Shown: in pieces, positions 1 to 9,713 of the stretch
How positions within the stretch are numbered: the first letter of the stretch is position 1
Layout: each line of letters starts with the position of its first letter
From: Apostichopus japonicus
Lineage: Eukaryota > Echinodermata > Holothuroidea > Aspidochirotida > Stichopodidae
Direction of reading: 5' to 3'
Length of the DNA: 43,000 bases
Assembly (NCBI RefSeq): GCF_037975245.1
Contig: NC_092583.1
Location: 665,764-708,763, forward strand
The notes under the pieces: model-generated
Databases searched by the model: none
What the model was told of the DNA's origin: nothing
The model's input: the letters and a program-made list of their open reading frames with translations, nothing else
Translations under genes and position numbers: made by a program

Positions 1-174
1 ACTAAAAGAAATATTATGTCAATTATGTCGTCGGAACATCTTCTAGGAAATCAGGTTGAGTATAGCAGTCGAACTGGCAGGCCAATTGTCATCAGATGCC
101 GGACAGAAAGATACAGACGTTCGTTCTTGCCAAGGGCCATTCTTAGTCTTGCCAACGAGTTTTGTAGGAAATAG
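1..174 (+). CDS. Reverse transcriptase ORF, C-terminal 57 residues (partial)
   Basis: Frame 1 is open from the window edge to TAG at 172-174. The tail reads ...GRPIVIRCRTERYRRSFLPR..., a basic segment followed by SFLPRAILSLAN. C-termini of LINE reverse transcriptases of the CR1/jockey/RTE type commonly end in a similar R-x-R-Y-x-x-SF-x-P-x-A-(I/V)-x-x-LN pattern. No catalytic residues are inside the window, because the FADD box would lie upstream. Family assignment rests on this tail pattern only. Confidence 0.55.
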   Translation, partial: TKRNIMSIMSSEHLLGNQVEYSSRTGRPIVIRCRTERYRRSFLPRAILSLANEFCRK

Positions 175-345
175 GTTTTTTTTTTTACTATATGCCAGTA
201 CATGGATTTTTATTGTCTGAAGAAATGTATATATTATAAATCTTATGTTTTGATGTATTTATGTCTGTTTTATGTATGTTATACTGAGATGGAGTGAACT
301 CCAATTCCTTTTATGGCCAATAAAGATTCTTATATCTTATGTACT
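1..345 (+). mobile_element. 3' end of a non-LTR (LINE-type) retrotransposon
   Basis: The window opens inside an open frame that stops at 172-174. It is followed by about 165 bases of AT-rich untranslated sequence with an AATAAA signal at 319-324 and a TCTTATATCTTA tail. A short 3' UTR ending in CCAAT..AATAAAGATTCTTAT is a layout I associate with CR1/Rex/L2-like LINEs of marine animals. The rest of the element lies left of the window. The exact clade cannot be settled from 57 residues. Confidence 0.6.
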
Positions 346-585
346 GTGGAATCCAAGAAAAGTTGCTCAATGCGCTTTATAGGTGATTACGAAAAGAAAA
401 CATCCTATAACAATCTGAAAAAAGATGCATTTAAAGATGATTCTTAAGCTGAACGAGTACAGAGATCTACTGGATGTGACTTCCACAAACAGGGGGCAGC
501 GTGATGAAAGCTGGGATCCCCAATTGTTTCCATTCGAGACACTGGAACATTAAGCTCGTTAAGATATTGTGATCTAGACGGCCTA

Positions 586-609
586 CAGTGGTGTTCCGTC
601 GAGGTTGAC
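586..609 (+). repeat. Left terminal inverted repeat
   Basis: 24 bp, identical in reverse complement to the right end. It is preceded by the TA duplication at 584-585. Confidence 0.85.
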
Positions 610-722
610 ATGACCGTCCGGACGCGACGTTTTCAAACGTTTCCAGACACTTTAGGACGTTTTCTGACACCTCCGGACGGTTGGACGCTTTTGTACATTT
701 TACTCCAACAATATTCACTTTT

Positions 723-1034
723 AATCCGGACGGAACATGCGGTTTACTGCCTACTTTTTCACAACAGATTAAATCGATCTTCTCAGTTTGTTACAATAGA
801 AGTTACAATGGTGATATGTCCGATTCTGTCCGATAATCCGGACGTTTTTAGCCCGACTCAAAGTAACAAAACAGTAAGGATTACAGAGGCAAGAACCCTT
901 TCATTTCAGAAAAGCGTCATGTGTCCGATAATCCGGACGCTTAAAGCTAAACTATGTTTCTATTCAAAAGCGATTTTAGAGGCAGTTCTATTATCAGCCC
1001 GCAAAACGTCTGAAACCGTCCGATAATCCGGACG
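723..1034 (+). repeat. Subterminal 95-bp repeat array with TCCGGA core
   Basis: The 17-mer GTCCGATAATCCGGACG occurs exactly at 828-844, 923-939 and 1018-1034, a spacing of 95 bp each time. A shorter relative, AATCCGGACG, occurs at 723-732. Sequence between copies is also partly alike (for example TTACAGAGGCA against TTAGAGGCA), so this is a degenerate tandem array, not scattered words. Related CGTCCGGACG words lie closer to the left end at 616-625. Subterminal repeats of this kind are often transposase binding sites; that role is inference here. Confidence 0.75.
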
Positions 1035-3667
1035 GAATAAACTTTCAGTACTGGGTAGTATTTCTGCTACAAACAAAGTCAAAGGTGATACAAGTTTGAA
1101 CACAAAATAACTGCGAAGAAATATATTGAAGTAACGTCATGTTTTGACAAAAGCATGCAATGTACAACAACTATTTACTAACCTTTTGAAACAAAAATTC
1201 AAGCAGAATGAGTGGGGAACAGTACCACGAAATATGATAAATTTAACGGCATATTGATGATAATGGCCATCGGTGTCGGGCTACAACCAACCATTCCCAC
1301 TATGTCTTATCCTGGTTCTGAGTTGCTTCCGTTCAACAAAAATATCATTTTACCTAGGCTCAAAACGTCGGCCAAAACATTTTCAAAACAACGGTACACA
1401 TGAAGTAATCCAATAAATCCCAGACTGAACAATGAATATAAATACGGTACACTACAGCATCGTTACTTTAATGTTTACCTCCTGCCGACACAACCGAAAA
1501 TGTTTAATGTTTAACATGTAACACGGAGACACGTATTGAACCTTTTTTTAAATAATTTCAATGATGTAACATGTCACCCCCGTAGCTCCTTCAAAGTTGC
1601 TAAGCTTTTTATTGATAACGCCGAACGTACCCCCATTACCAGACACACAAGGCGCCACGAAATGTAACACTGTTTAAAAAGTCGGAAACATCTGAAAGTA
1701 CTAGTAATATGCAAATATTACGAACGTTTTACCCCTATAACGGTGTATTTTTTCTCACCGTTGTCCGGTTATTTTCCTTTTTTTCTTCAATGGTTATCGA
1801 AGTTTGTTGTTTTGACGATGAGGAAATGTTATTCGCAAAATTTGAACATTTTGAGAAACAAACCCCAGGGCGTAAAATCTCGCGCACATACTATTACTTC
1901 CAGGAATCCAGGGTAAAGCACGTTGCAGCAAAGGTTGAGCTCACACGCGCTAAGCAAGGTACCTGGGAGACTGCTTGGGCCACCCCTCCTCTCTTACGAC
2001 ACGGGTTAATATAGTGTTGCACGTTTTCTTGGCAGTTTGCCAGAGTTTTAACAACTCCTTGTTAGGTCAGAATAAAATGCAAATTAACAGGTGTCAGGCT
2101 TGTGAGCAGAAACCAGGACATGACCTAGATTTCCAGGGTAGTCAATACTTTGTGCGCGCACCTGCAGTTGGGATATTTAGTGATCACACTTTTTGTACGC
2201 ATGACATGGGAAAAAGAAAACCTCAAATGAAACTAATTGTTGGACTACGTGGATTTTCCTCTTCTGTAGTCGATTACAACTGGTTCTTACAATGTCAAGT
2301 TAAATGGAGCTGGTAAGCATCTTAGCGCCATTTTAAATTGTGCTCGAACACTTTTGTCATGTCAGTCTGTGGATCCTAAATGTTTTTATTTGGCAAACGG
2401 ACATTCAAGAAAAAAGGTCATGCAATTGGAAACTGTTTTCCTACATTCTAAGAAGTATAAGTTTTTTTTACGTAACACCTCTTTTTTTGTTCAAAGTTTT
2501 GTTTTAGCATAGGCCTACTCAAATCAACTGAGGGAGAACAGGATGTTCAATGAAGGTTTGAACAGTCGGAAAATGTCAATAATACATATTTTCATATGAA
2601 AGGTTCGCCGTTTTGCGGCAAATTCTCTGCCTCTTTCTTACACGCACGGTTATATAAAATATAAAAAATAACACGCTACATTAGGGCCTTTGTTTTTTAA
2701 CATACATTTCCAAAAGAAAAGCATGCACAAACATTGGAAAAAGCAACCCACACCATTCTTCCTTCATACTCGACGTAAGATATTATATTATCACGTTCGC
2801 ACATGGATTAAACTAGTAATCCGTACACAAAAAGAAATTGGGAGTTCCCCACCATTCCATGATATTGGAATAGAGCAACCCCTTCAAGTTCAAAAGTTCA
2901 CAATGAAAAGTTTTTAACTATCAACAAGTCACCACGTGTTTGGAACTTCAGACAATAAGAATGAAACATAGGGGCTACGTAAATACGGGATTATAAACTA
3001 CATACATAAGAATAGTACAGATTTATTCATATCGTTAATCGGCTGTTGTTTACTCCAGAAAATAAACTTTCAATACGTACAATATCAATCTTTCGTACAA
3101 AAAATCTTAAAAATTAAAAAAGTGGCGAAATATAACTATAAATGACATCGTGGAACCCCCGCATTAATAAACGAATCCATTTCATTACAGCATCAACTCT
3201 CAAGTACCGCAAGCAGTGTGTACCAGTACCCTACCCTAGGCTATTATAATATACAGTCCCCGTGCAAAGATGGATTTAAACTGGATATACTCCCTGCGGT
3301 TTTGGCTCAAAATTTATTAAATCGTTATAATTATTATAACAAAATGAGGTGAAATGCATAAGGGTAAGATTTTGTACATGGGAACCTTCGCAATCATCGT
3401 TTGAAGGAAAAATAAATAACGAAAATGTCAGAATAACTTTGAAGTCCCGTAACATGCTGAGCCCAAGTAACGTTCGATATTTGGTGTAGCCTTGGTCACG
3501 TAGTGCACGTAGGCCTATATTGACCCGCAGATATAGTGGCTGACGGTAAATCGGTAAAAATGGTTCACATATGATGTTTTATTGTCGGACACGTCATATT
3601 TCTTTTCATTTTCCCCTTTCCATCTTTCCTTCTTCCTCCCTCTCCATGTTTGTGCTGTCTGTTGTTT

Positions 3668-3762
3668 TATTTTATTTTTATCTCTGCTCCAAAATTTCCC
3701 GCGAGTGACAAAGATTTTTTTTTTATTTTTGCTCCAAAATTTCCCGCCAGTCACTAAAATTT
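3668..3762 (+). repeat. Direct duplication inside the transposon
   Basis: A TTTTATTTTT..CTCCAAAATTTCCCGC segment near 3671-3703 is repeated near 3720-3750 with small differences, and a third AAAATTTCCCG follows at about 3758. The preceding 3600-3660 stretch is almost pure pyrimidine. Confidence 0.6.
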
Positions 3763-4199
3763 CCCGGGAACTAGGTTCCTGTGTTACCTCTTTATTCCTG
3801 GCCCGACTGTATTTTTCCTAGTAACCTTTAAAATATCAATTTAGGCACAGAGCTTCGTCCGTGTCTCGTGACAAAATGGACGAGACGGTACTGTACCACC
3901 TCGCGGGGGAATCGAACTTTGAACTTAGCACGCTTTTAATAATATTTGTTAACAAAAAGTGCTGTATGTATTTACCGATATTAAATTGTCGTATGACAGG
4001 AAAAAATGTTCCTTGGTACAGTAGCTGTAAGTCTCAAAATAGTAAATGATAGTGAGTAAATATTTCTGCACAGAGTTTTTTCAGTGAATTTGTAATCCTT
4101 ACAGGCTATTGTTATCACGCTGAGGAATGGTCGCGGCCGAGTGACCGCAAATGCTCTAGATAAACACTCCACTCGGACATTTTGAAATCGGACGACTAG

Positions 4200-4223
4200 G
4201 TCAACCTCGACGGAACACCACTG
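4200..4223 (-). repeat. Right terminal inverted repeat
   Basis: 24 bp, the exact reverse complement of the left end, followed by TA at 4224-4225. Removing the element and one TA would join the flank ending ATCTAGACGGCC to TTTTTAGTTTG. Confidence 0.85.
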
Positions 4224-4225
4224 TA

Positions 4226-4605
4226 TTTTTAGTTTGTTGATGCAAGATATCTCATAGTAACTTGGGATCCGTATTAAATTTAATAGCTTGGAAGGTTGAA
4301 ATTATGATTTTTTAATCTATGTGTAGATTTATAGGAAACCAATGCAGCTCTTTCAGTATTAAGGCACTACATTTGTATTCGCTCTGTGAACTATTCGAGC
4401 AGCTGTGTTCTGGATCCTTTGCAGTCTAGATAATTGGGAAAAAGTTGCACTTGCTAGTAAAGAATTTGAGTAATCAACCAGAAATTACTGCATGAATAAT
4501 TTTTTCAGTTGCTGATTTGTACAGATATTTACCAAGTTGACTCATTTGTCTAATATATGATACATTGTAGACTTACATATATTAACATGCTTATCCATAG
4601 TAAGT
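4226..4605. other. Intergenic DNA, nothing recognised
   Basis: AT-rich flank right of the transposon. I see no coding frame, RNA gene or repeat structure here. Confidence 0.5.
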
Positions 4606-4725
4606 AGTGTTCAACCGATAATCGTTTAGATAATCAGTATCAGGCCGATTATCATACAATCGGTAAATAATCGGCAAAATCCATTGCGCCACCGATTATG
4701 CAGAACCGATTATTACATTCCACAT
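4606..4725 (+). repeat. CCGATTAT-rich repeat, possible hAT-like transposon end
   Basis: About 120 bp begin TAGTGTTCAACCGATAATCG and carry five copies of CCGATTAT or its complement ATAATCGG in both orientations (near 4614, 4642, 4666, 4692 and 4705). Ends of some hAT elements in aquatic animals are rich in CCGATTATCGG words after a (C/T)AGTG start. I do not see a matching inverted end, so this would be a solo or truncated copy. Confidence 0.35.
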
Positions 4726-7700
4726 AAAGGATTGTATTTTTCCGCGCTTTTGATTCACCACAACCACAACGGAAAAGAATGTAGATCATTCGATTCAACG
4801 CTATTGAAAGCCGGGGAAGGTAACGTTATCTCAAGTCCCTCATGCAAGATTGTACTAATGCTCTTCAATATACTATCCAGTTTTGGCAGTTACATCATAC
4901 AGTATACCAGCGATAAGCTTAGGGGGACGACATAATTATTATTTTTTATTTAAGCGAAACAGACAAAATCATTCTATGAGCAGGCTGACATAGACTTATG
5001 GTAAACACTTGAAAGTTCTCAAGTCTGATTTTTTCTCAACGTGACTACTGAGTAGTACACATTTACATCGAGAGTAAGCATGAATGTTTGTGTCTTTTAA
5101 TTTGACAGAGAAGATGTATAAACAAGAAGGAACTTTTGATCAAGGTGAGATTACTTTTGTGGGATACATCAAAGAAGTGAACACACCAGTCCTTAGCTGT
5201 TAATGTTGCTAACAATTGGATTCAAACTTCTCTTAGTGTGGGCCGTATTATTATATTCTGCCTCTACTTTGGTGATATTTCATTACCTTTTGATCTTTGC
5301 TTTGAAGAATATCTCTCTGAATTATTCCTTGGACTATCCGAATGCACTCCTCGAGGTGATTCCCGGACACTTCGGTCTCGATTTTTCCTGTCCCTGCTGT
5401 CACTGCCAGCATTTTCTCGAGTTTTGTGCGGATATTTGTCCATCTGATGAAGGAATGAGATTTTGCTTTACATCTTTGTCAAAGTCAAATTGAATGGATT
5501 TTCTGCCAAGCTGATTTACTGTAAAGTTTGTAAAGACTTAGTCTTAAAGTAACATATTGTAAGTTGTCCCTCTCCTCAATGGTAATAAAGCTGTACTTGG
5601 TTATTTTATTAGCTACATCACCATCAAAAACAGGTAACAGGCAAACTAGTTCTCAGACGCATGAGACAAACGATTCTTGAACACTACAACACTAATGTAC
5701 AGACATTGCAACTACAACACCAAACTTCAATTACATTTATCCATCTCCCTGGATACAAGCAGTAGCATAACTGAAAAGTATTGAAACAGTTCTAACGACT
5801 TTAATTTTTATAGCAAAAATTGAACTCAGCAAGTAGAAACAGTTTGAGCATTTTGACCATAAAGATGACCATAAAGCAAAGCTGCAGTTTGAATTGTACT
5901 TGCTACAAGAGGGAAGGAACATACTCCACACGTTATGGAAAGACAAGCAACATGAAAGCATATTCTTTCACCTTGAATCGACTAAACTTGCATAAAGAAC
6001 AAAGTTTGCCATAAACTTCAAGTTTACAAATCATACAATAAAATATTTTGTTAAATTTCAGGGACATATGAATATTCGTCAATCCGTATGAAACTGGTAA
6101 CAACTGAGCGTTATTCAACCAAGCGCAGATCATATAGAAGGCCTGGTCAGAAAATCAAAAGAAAATGTAGCTTGAACAAACTGTAGCTGTTAAGTAAATA
6201 AGAAATTAAACAACTGGTTCTGAAGAACTGCAGAATTAAAACAAGTTCTTAAAGATGTCGGCAGAGCAAGAAACAAATGTACAAAAGAAAGAATATGTAC
6301 CTCATAGGCATGGGCCTCATTCTTGTCATGGAACCTGCAATGAAAATGAAAAAAAAATTCTAGTTTGAAGTTTAAAGATTAGCATGAATGATTCGATGAA
6401 TATATTTGGACTCTTTATAAAGACTACTGCAGAAATTACTTCCAAACAATTTGAATTACATTTACTGATTGAGTAGCTTGTTTTCCATTTGACTTCCATA
6501 ACCCTTTTCCACTTCTTACAAGGTTTAATTTAATAACTGAACAACACTCAGTCTGAAGTCTACGTTTTAACCTTTCAGACTACTTTAACATATTGACTAC
6601 AACATTTATACACCAGATACTGCATGCTTCATAACCACCAATCAGTCATAATATGTTTTCTTCAGTTTGTGTCACAGGGTAAACATATCACATCACATTA
6701 TGATAGTTTCTACCATACAGTTAGCTTGAAGTGTAACCATTGAAGTTCCACTCTCATATCCTTTGACACAGTAACTTGAGGTGTCAAATCTAATGTGACT
6801 AGACAAAGGTGACTTTCACTTCAAACTAACAACCTCATTAAAATTAAGATAATGTTTACTACGTACACTTAGTACCTAAGATCTTTGGACAGGCCTTTTT
6901 ACAGTGCAAACATTTTGATATCGCCTATGTTGTGGGATCATTGCATCGTTAATATAATCACATCCAACTACCACAACATTAAATTTTCTGTATATTTGAG
7001 ATTATAACTACAAGTGTCAAGTACAATAATATTCATTTGAGAGAGGGGGGGGGGGGCTGGCATGGCAAAAGATGCTTTGGGATTTAAGCATCACTATTTC
7101 GTTAAGCTGAAGGTCTACACCTCAACTAGGTTTAAAGATAGCCGATGAAACCATCACCTCCCTTCAAGAAAGAGACCAAAAATAAATAAATGAAGGACTA
7201 ACATAAACTCTAAAATCTTCACATAATTCTCAGACCATAGCCAACTGTCAGGCAGAGAACATTTGCTACAAAGAGGAAAAGAAAAACTTTCTAGGAAGCT
7301 TTCCATGTAAGCACACCTAATATGCATCATGATAAAGGGGGATGTGGGGGGGGGGGTGGGGGGAGAGATAGATAATTCTTAGAATGGAAGACTGTAGGAT
7401 GCTTATAAAACCGCCAAATGTTAACAATCAAAGATTTCTACTAAATCACAACCCAAAGTACACTCGTCAACTTGGTTGCGACCAAAAAATCTGGATCTCT
7501 TTGTTAGCTCAAAAATTTATACTGCTTCTTGCACATAGAACTTTACTCTCTAATTTAAACAAGAATCACTCAATTTGAAGGCTATTTCAGCTGCTGTAAA
7601 GGGCAAGACTTTTGCACTGGTATTAAATCTGTAGCCATTTGGCCGTCACAAACTGACTTTTCACAATTGATTTCACAATGGCTTTGCAGTATTCCAAGCA

Positions 7701-9379
7701 TGCTCTTCTTTGTGATTTATTGTTAATTTTACATCTATAGCATCTAGCAAGTATTGTACAGCTAACTGATCAGAAGCTGCATGAGATTAATATTATCTGT
7801 AATTTGTAATCATGACCACCGGGAAGGCCATTTCTTGATAATGACTTCTAGCACTAGTGCACTTGCTCCCATCCCACATTCAGTCAATAAGATACCCTCA
7901 CCAGTTATGGTGTGTGCTAAATCCCTAACCCTGACCGACATGATTATCATCACTAGTGACTTCATTTGTCGGGATCATCCCATAATACCTGCTCCAGTGG
8001 CAGTTTTCCCTTTTCGTGTTATATGAGGTGAAGACTTCAGAATATTTCCATGTCCTGCAATGCAAGTTAAATATTATCATGTCGTCTCCAAATGAAAATT
8101 TCAATGATCAATGCAGAACAGCATTGATCAACCAAAATTGTCACTGGAGACACTTACCTCTATTAAATTCTTCTGATCTCCGCTGTTTCATGGTTAAATT
8201 TTAATATTATAATCACAATGCTACCCAGGTTAGGCCTAAGACATGGGCCTGTTAGTTAGGTGATACCTGGTTTACAGGTTAATTAGCCAACACTGCACTT
8301 CATATTTTTAATGAGCAAGCAGTGTTACCCATTTTACATCTATACAATGCAAGCAAACATAGCCAAACAGGTGCTATTACTAATCCCATACAGATGGCAG
8401 GCTTCAACCCTATGGTACATGTCATGAGGGAGGGGCTCTGCAAACTAATGAATAATGGTAGAATTTTATGGAAGACATGTTACTAGCTAATACTGATCTG
8501 AAAGTGTCAACAGCAACAGTTGGCCCAGGAGGTGCTAATGACCTTCAGTCAGAATATGTTAAGTTGCTGATGTGTCGAAATGTGGCTTAGAGCAGCTTGG
8601 AAAAGGGAAAATACATTCTAACACTCAGCAATACAGGTCAAGGCTGCGAGCTGAGACTGTCATTTCATACGGTTCCATACATCGTCAGCACTGCCCCTTA
8701 CCTTTGGCAAATGCATATTGTATGTTCTTACTACTTCTTAGTATTGTATGTGAGTTAAACCATTTCCACATATCAATATTAGGTTAACAACGAGCAAAGA
8801 AATGAAGTAACATATTATTATTATTGTTCAAATGTTAGGCTAACACTACAGTACAGTAACATACAGTACAATAACACAGTACAATATACATTGGCCTACG
8901 TTAGGTTTATATGCAAACTCTCTGTTGTGCACAGGGTTCACTCAAACTCATCAAATGTCCCGTGCAACAACTGTATTATTACCCATCGCTCAGCCTTGGA
9001 TGTTTGCTCGCATACATCACCATCAATGCCAGTATATGTGGTAACAACTTTTCACCTAAAAATCAAAAGATCAGAAAAGAAGTGCATGACAATTCATTTG
9101 AGCTGTTCTCATGTTCTCTGGATGGTCGAACCACTCGAAGGTCTCTATCACTTGCATCCGGGAGATTCTAGACAGTTGAAAGGTTAAGTCGGTAAATACA
9201 GCCAATATTATAACAAATCATGTTAAAATGAAAATACTTGACGCTTCAAATTGGTTCATTTAATTCCTTATTTATATTTATTCCATTATATTAAAATGTT
9301 TTTATAGATTAAATTATATTTTAAACTTAAAATTAGGCTTTAAAATTAAAAACTATTTTTTAAAGTACTGAAAATATCA
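4726..9379. other. Intergenic DNA upstream of LSM5
   Basis: No recognisable protein gene. It holds two poly-G runs (7045-7056; 7346-7356 interrupted by T then continuing), a short ATT repeat near 8815, and several isolated exon-like pieces treated as findings: 5109-5144 on +, and 6301-6334 and 8158-8191 on the minus strand. Frames at 5203-5493 and 7781-8026 have no detectable family signature. Confidence 0.5.
7045..7056 (+). repeat. Poly-G run (12)
   Basis: Uninterrupted G run preceded by GAGA. A second run of 11 G lies at 7346-7356, and TGGGGGG continues it. Confidence 0.9.
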
Positions 9380-9670
9380 ACGCGCTGTATGTCTAAACGT
9401 CGTTAACAGCCGTTTTATTCAGTGCACACGTTGCGTTGCCGGTATATAGTACGGAAGGCGAAAACAGCGTTAGCGGTACGTTTTGTAATCCTACAAAGTA
9501 GTTAGCCTGGTTGTGTCGAACTTTGGAAACAATTACTGGCTTTGAACTTTCTGTTAGAAATATTGATGCTTATCATAGAATAAACCTCTAAACACCAAGT
9601 GGAAGGTACGAAGGTGACTACCTATTGTGATACGGACATCTCTCAAATCCACTAACTTTGCAACATTGCA
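9380..9670 (+). promoter_or_regulatory. Probable LSM5 promoter and 5' UTR region
   Basis: Just upstream of the LSM5 ATG, composition rises sharply in CpG (CGCGCTG, CGTCGTTAAC, GTTGCGTTGCCGG, GGCGAAAACAGCG, GCGGTACG between about 9380 and 9480), against an almost pure AT stretch at 9230-9370. A TATATAG word sits at about 9442. The start site cannot be read from sequence alone; a TSS somewhere in 9440-9620 is plausible. No partner gene with a clear coding exon on the opposite strand is visible here. Confidence 0.4.
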
Positions 9671-9713
9671 ATGGCTGCTCCGACATCAAATCCGTCGCAG
9701 CTCTTACCATTAG
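9671..9713 (+). other. LSM5: LSM5 coding exon 1
   Basis: Encodes the initiator Met through L14 plus the first base of E15 (phase 1). The donor is AG|GTCTGT, weak at +3/+4 (CT instead of RA) but with G at +5 and T at +6. Confidence 0.93.

Larger units (their letters stand above)
586..4223. mobile_element. Tc1/mariner-like DNA transposon, 3.6 kb, probably non-autonomous
   Basis: Bases 586-609 (starting CAGTGGTGTTCC) are the exact reverse complement of 4200-4223, a 24-bp perfect terminal inverted repeat. It continues imperfectly inward (both ends then carry CGTCCG followed by TTTCAAA). Each end is flanked by TA (584-585 and 4224-4225), the target duplication expected of Tc1/mariner-superfamily elements, and the CAGT start also fits. 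At 3.6 kb the element is long for a transposase carrier of this group. The longest frames inside (1709-2014, 1975-2316) show no DD(E/D) transposase signature I can recognise. It is therefore either a non-autonomous derivative or one whose transposase has decayed beyond recognition. The perfect inverted repeats argue for fairly recent movement. Confidence 0.8.

Noticed and set aside
1709-2316. Two overlapping + frames inside the transposon, considered as transposase remnants
   Set aside because: No helix-turn-helix or DD(E/D) pattern visible and composition is not protein-like.
7781-8026. 81-codon frame and its antisense
   Set aside because: No motif, no splice support, resembles dispersed repeat sequence.
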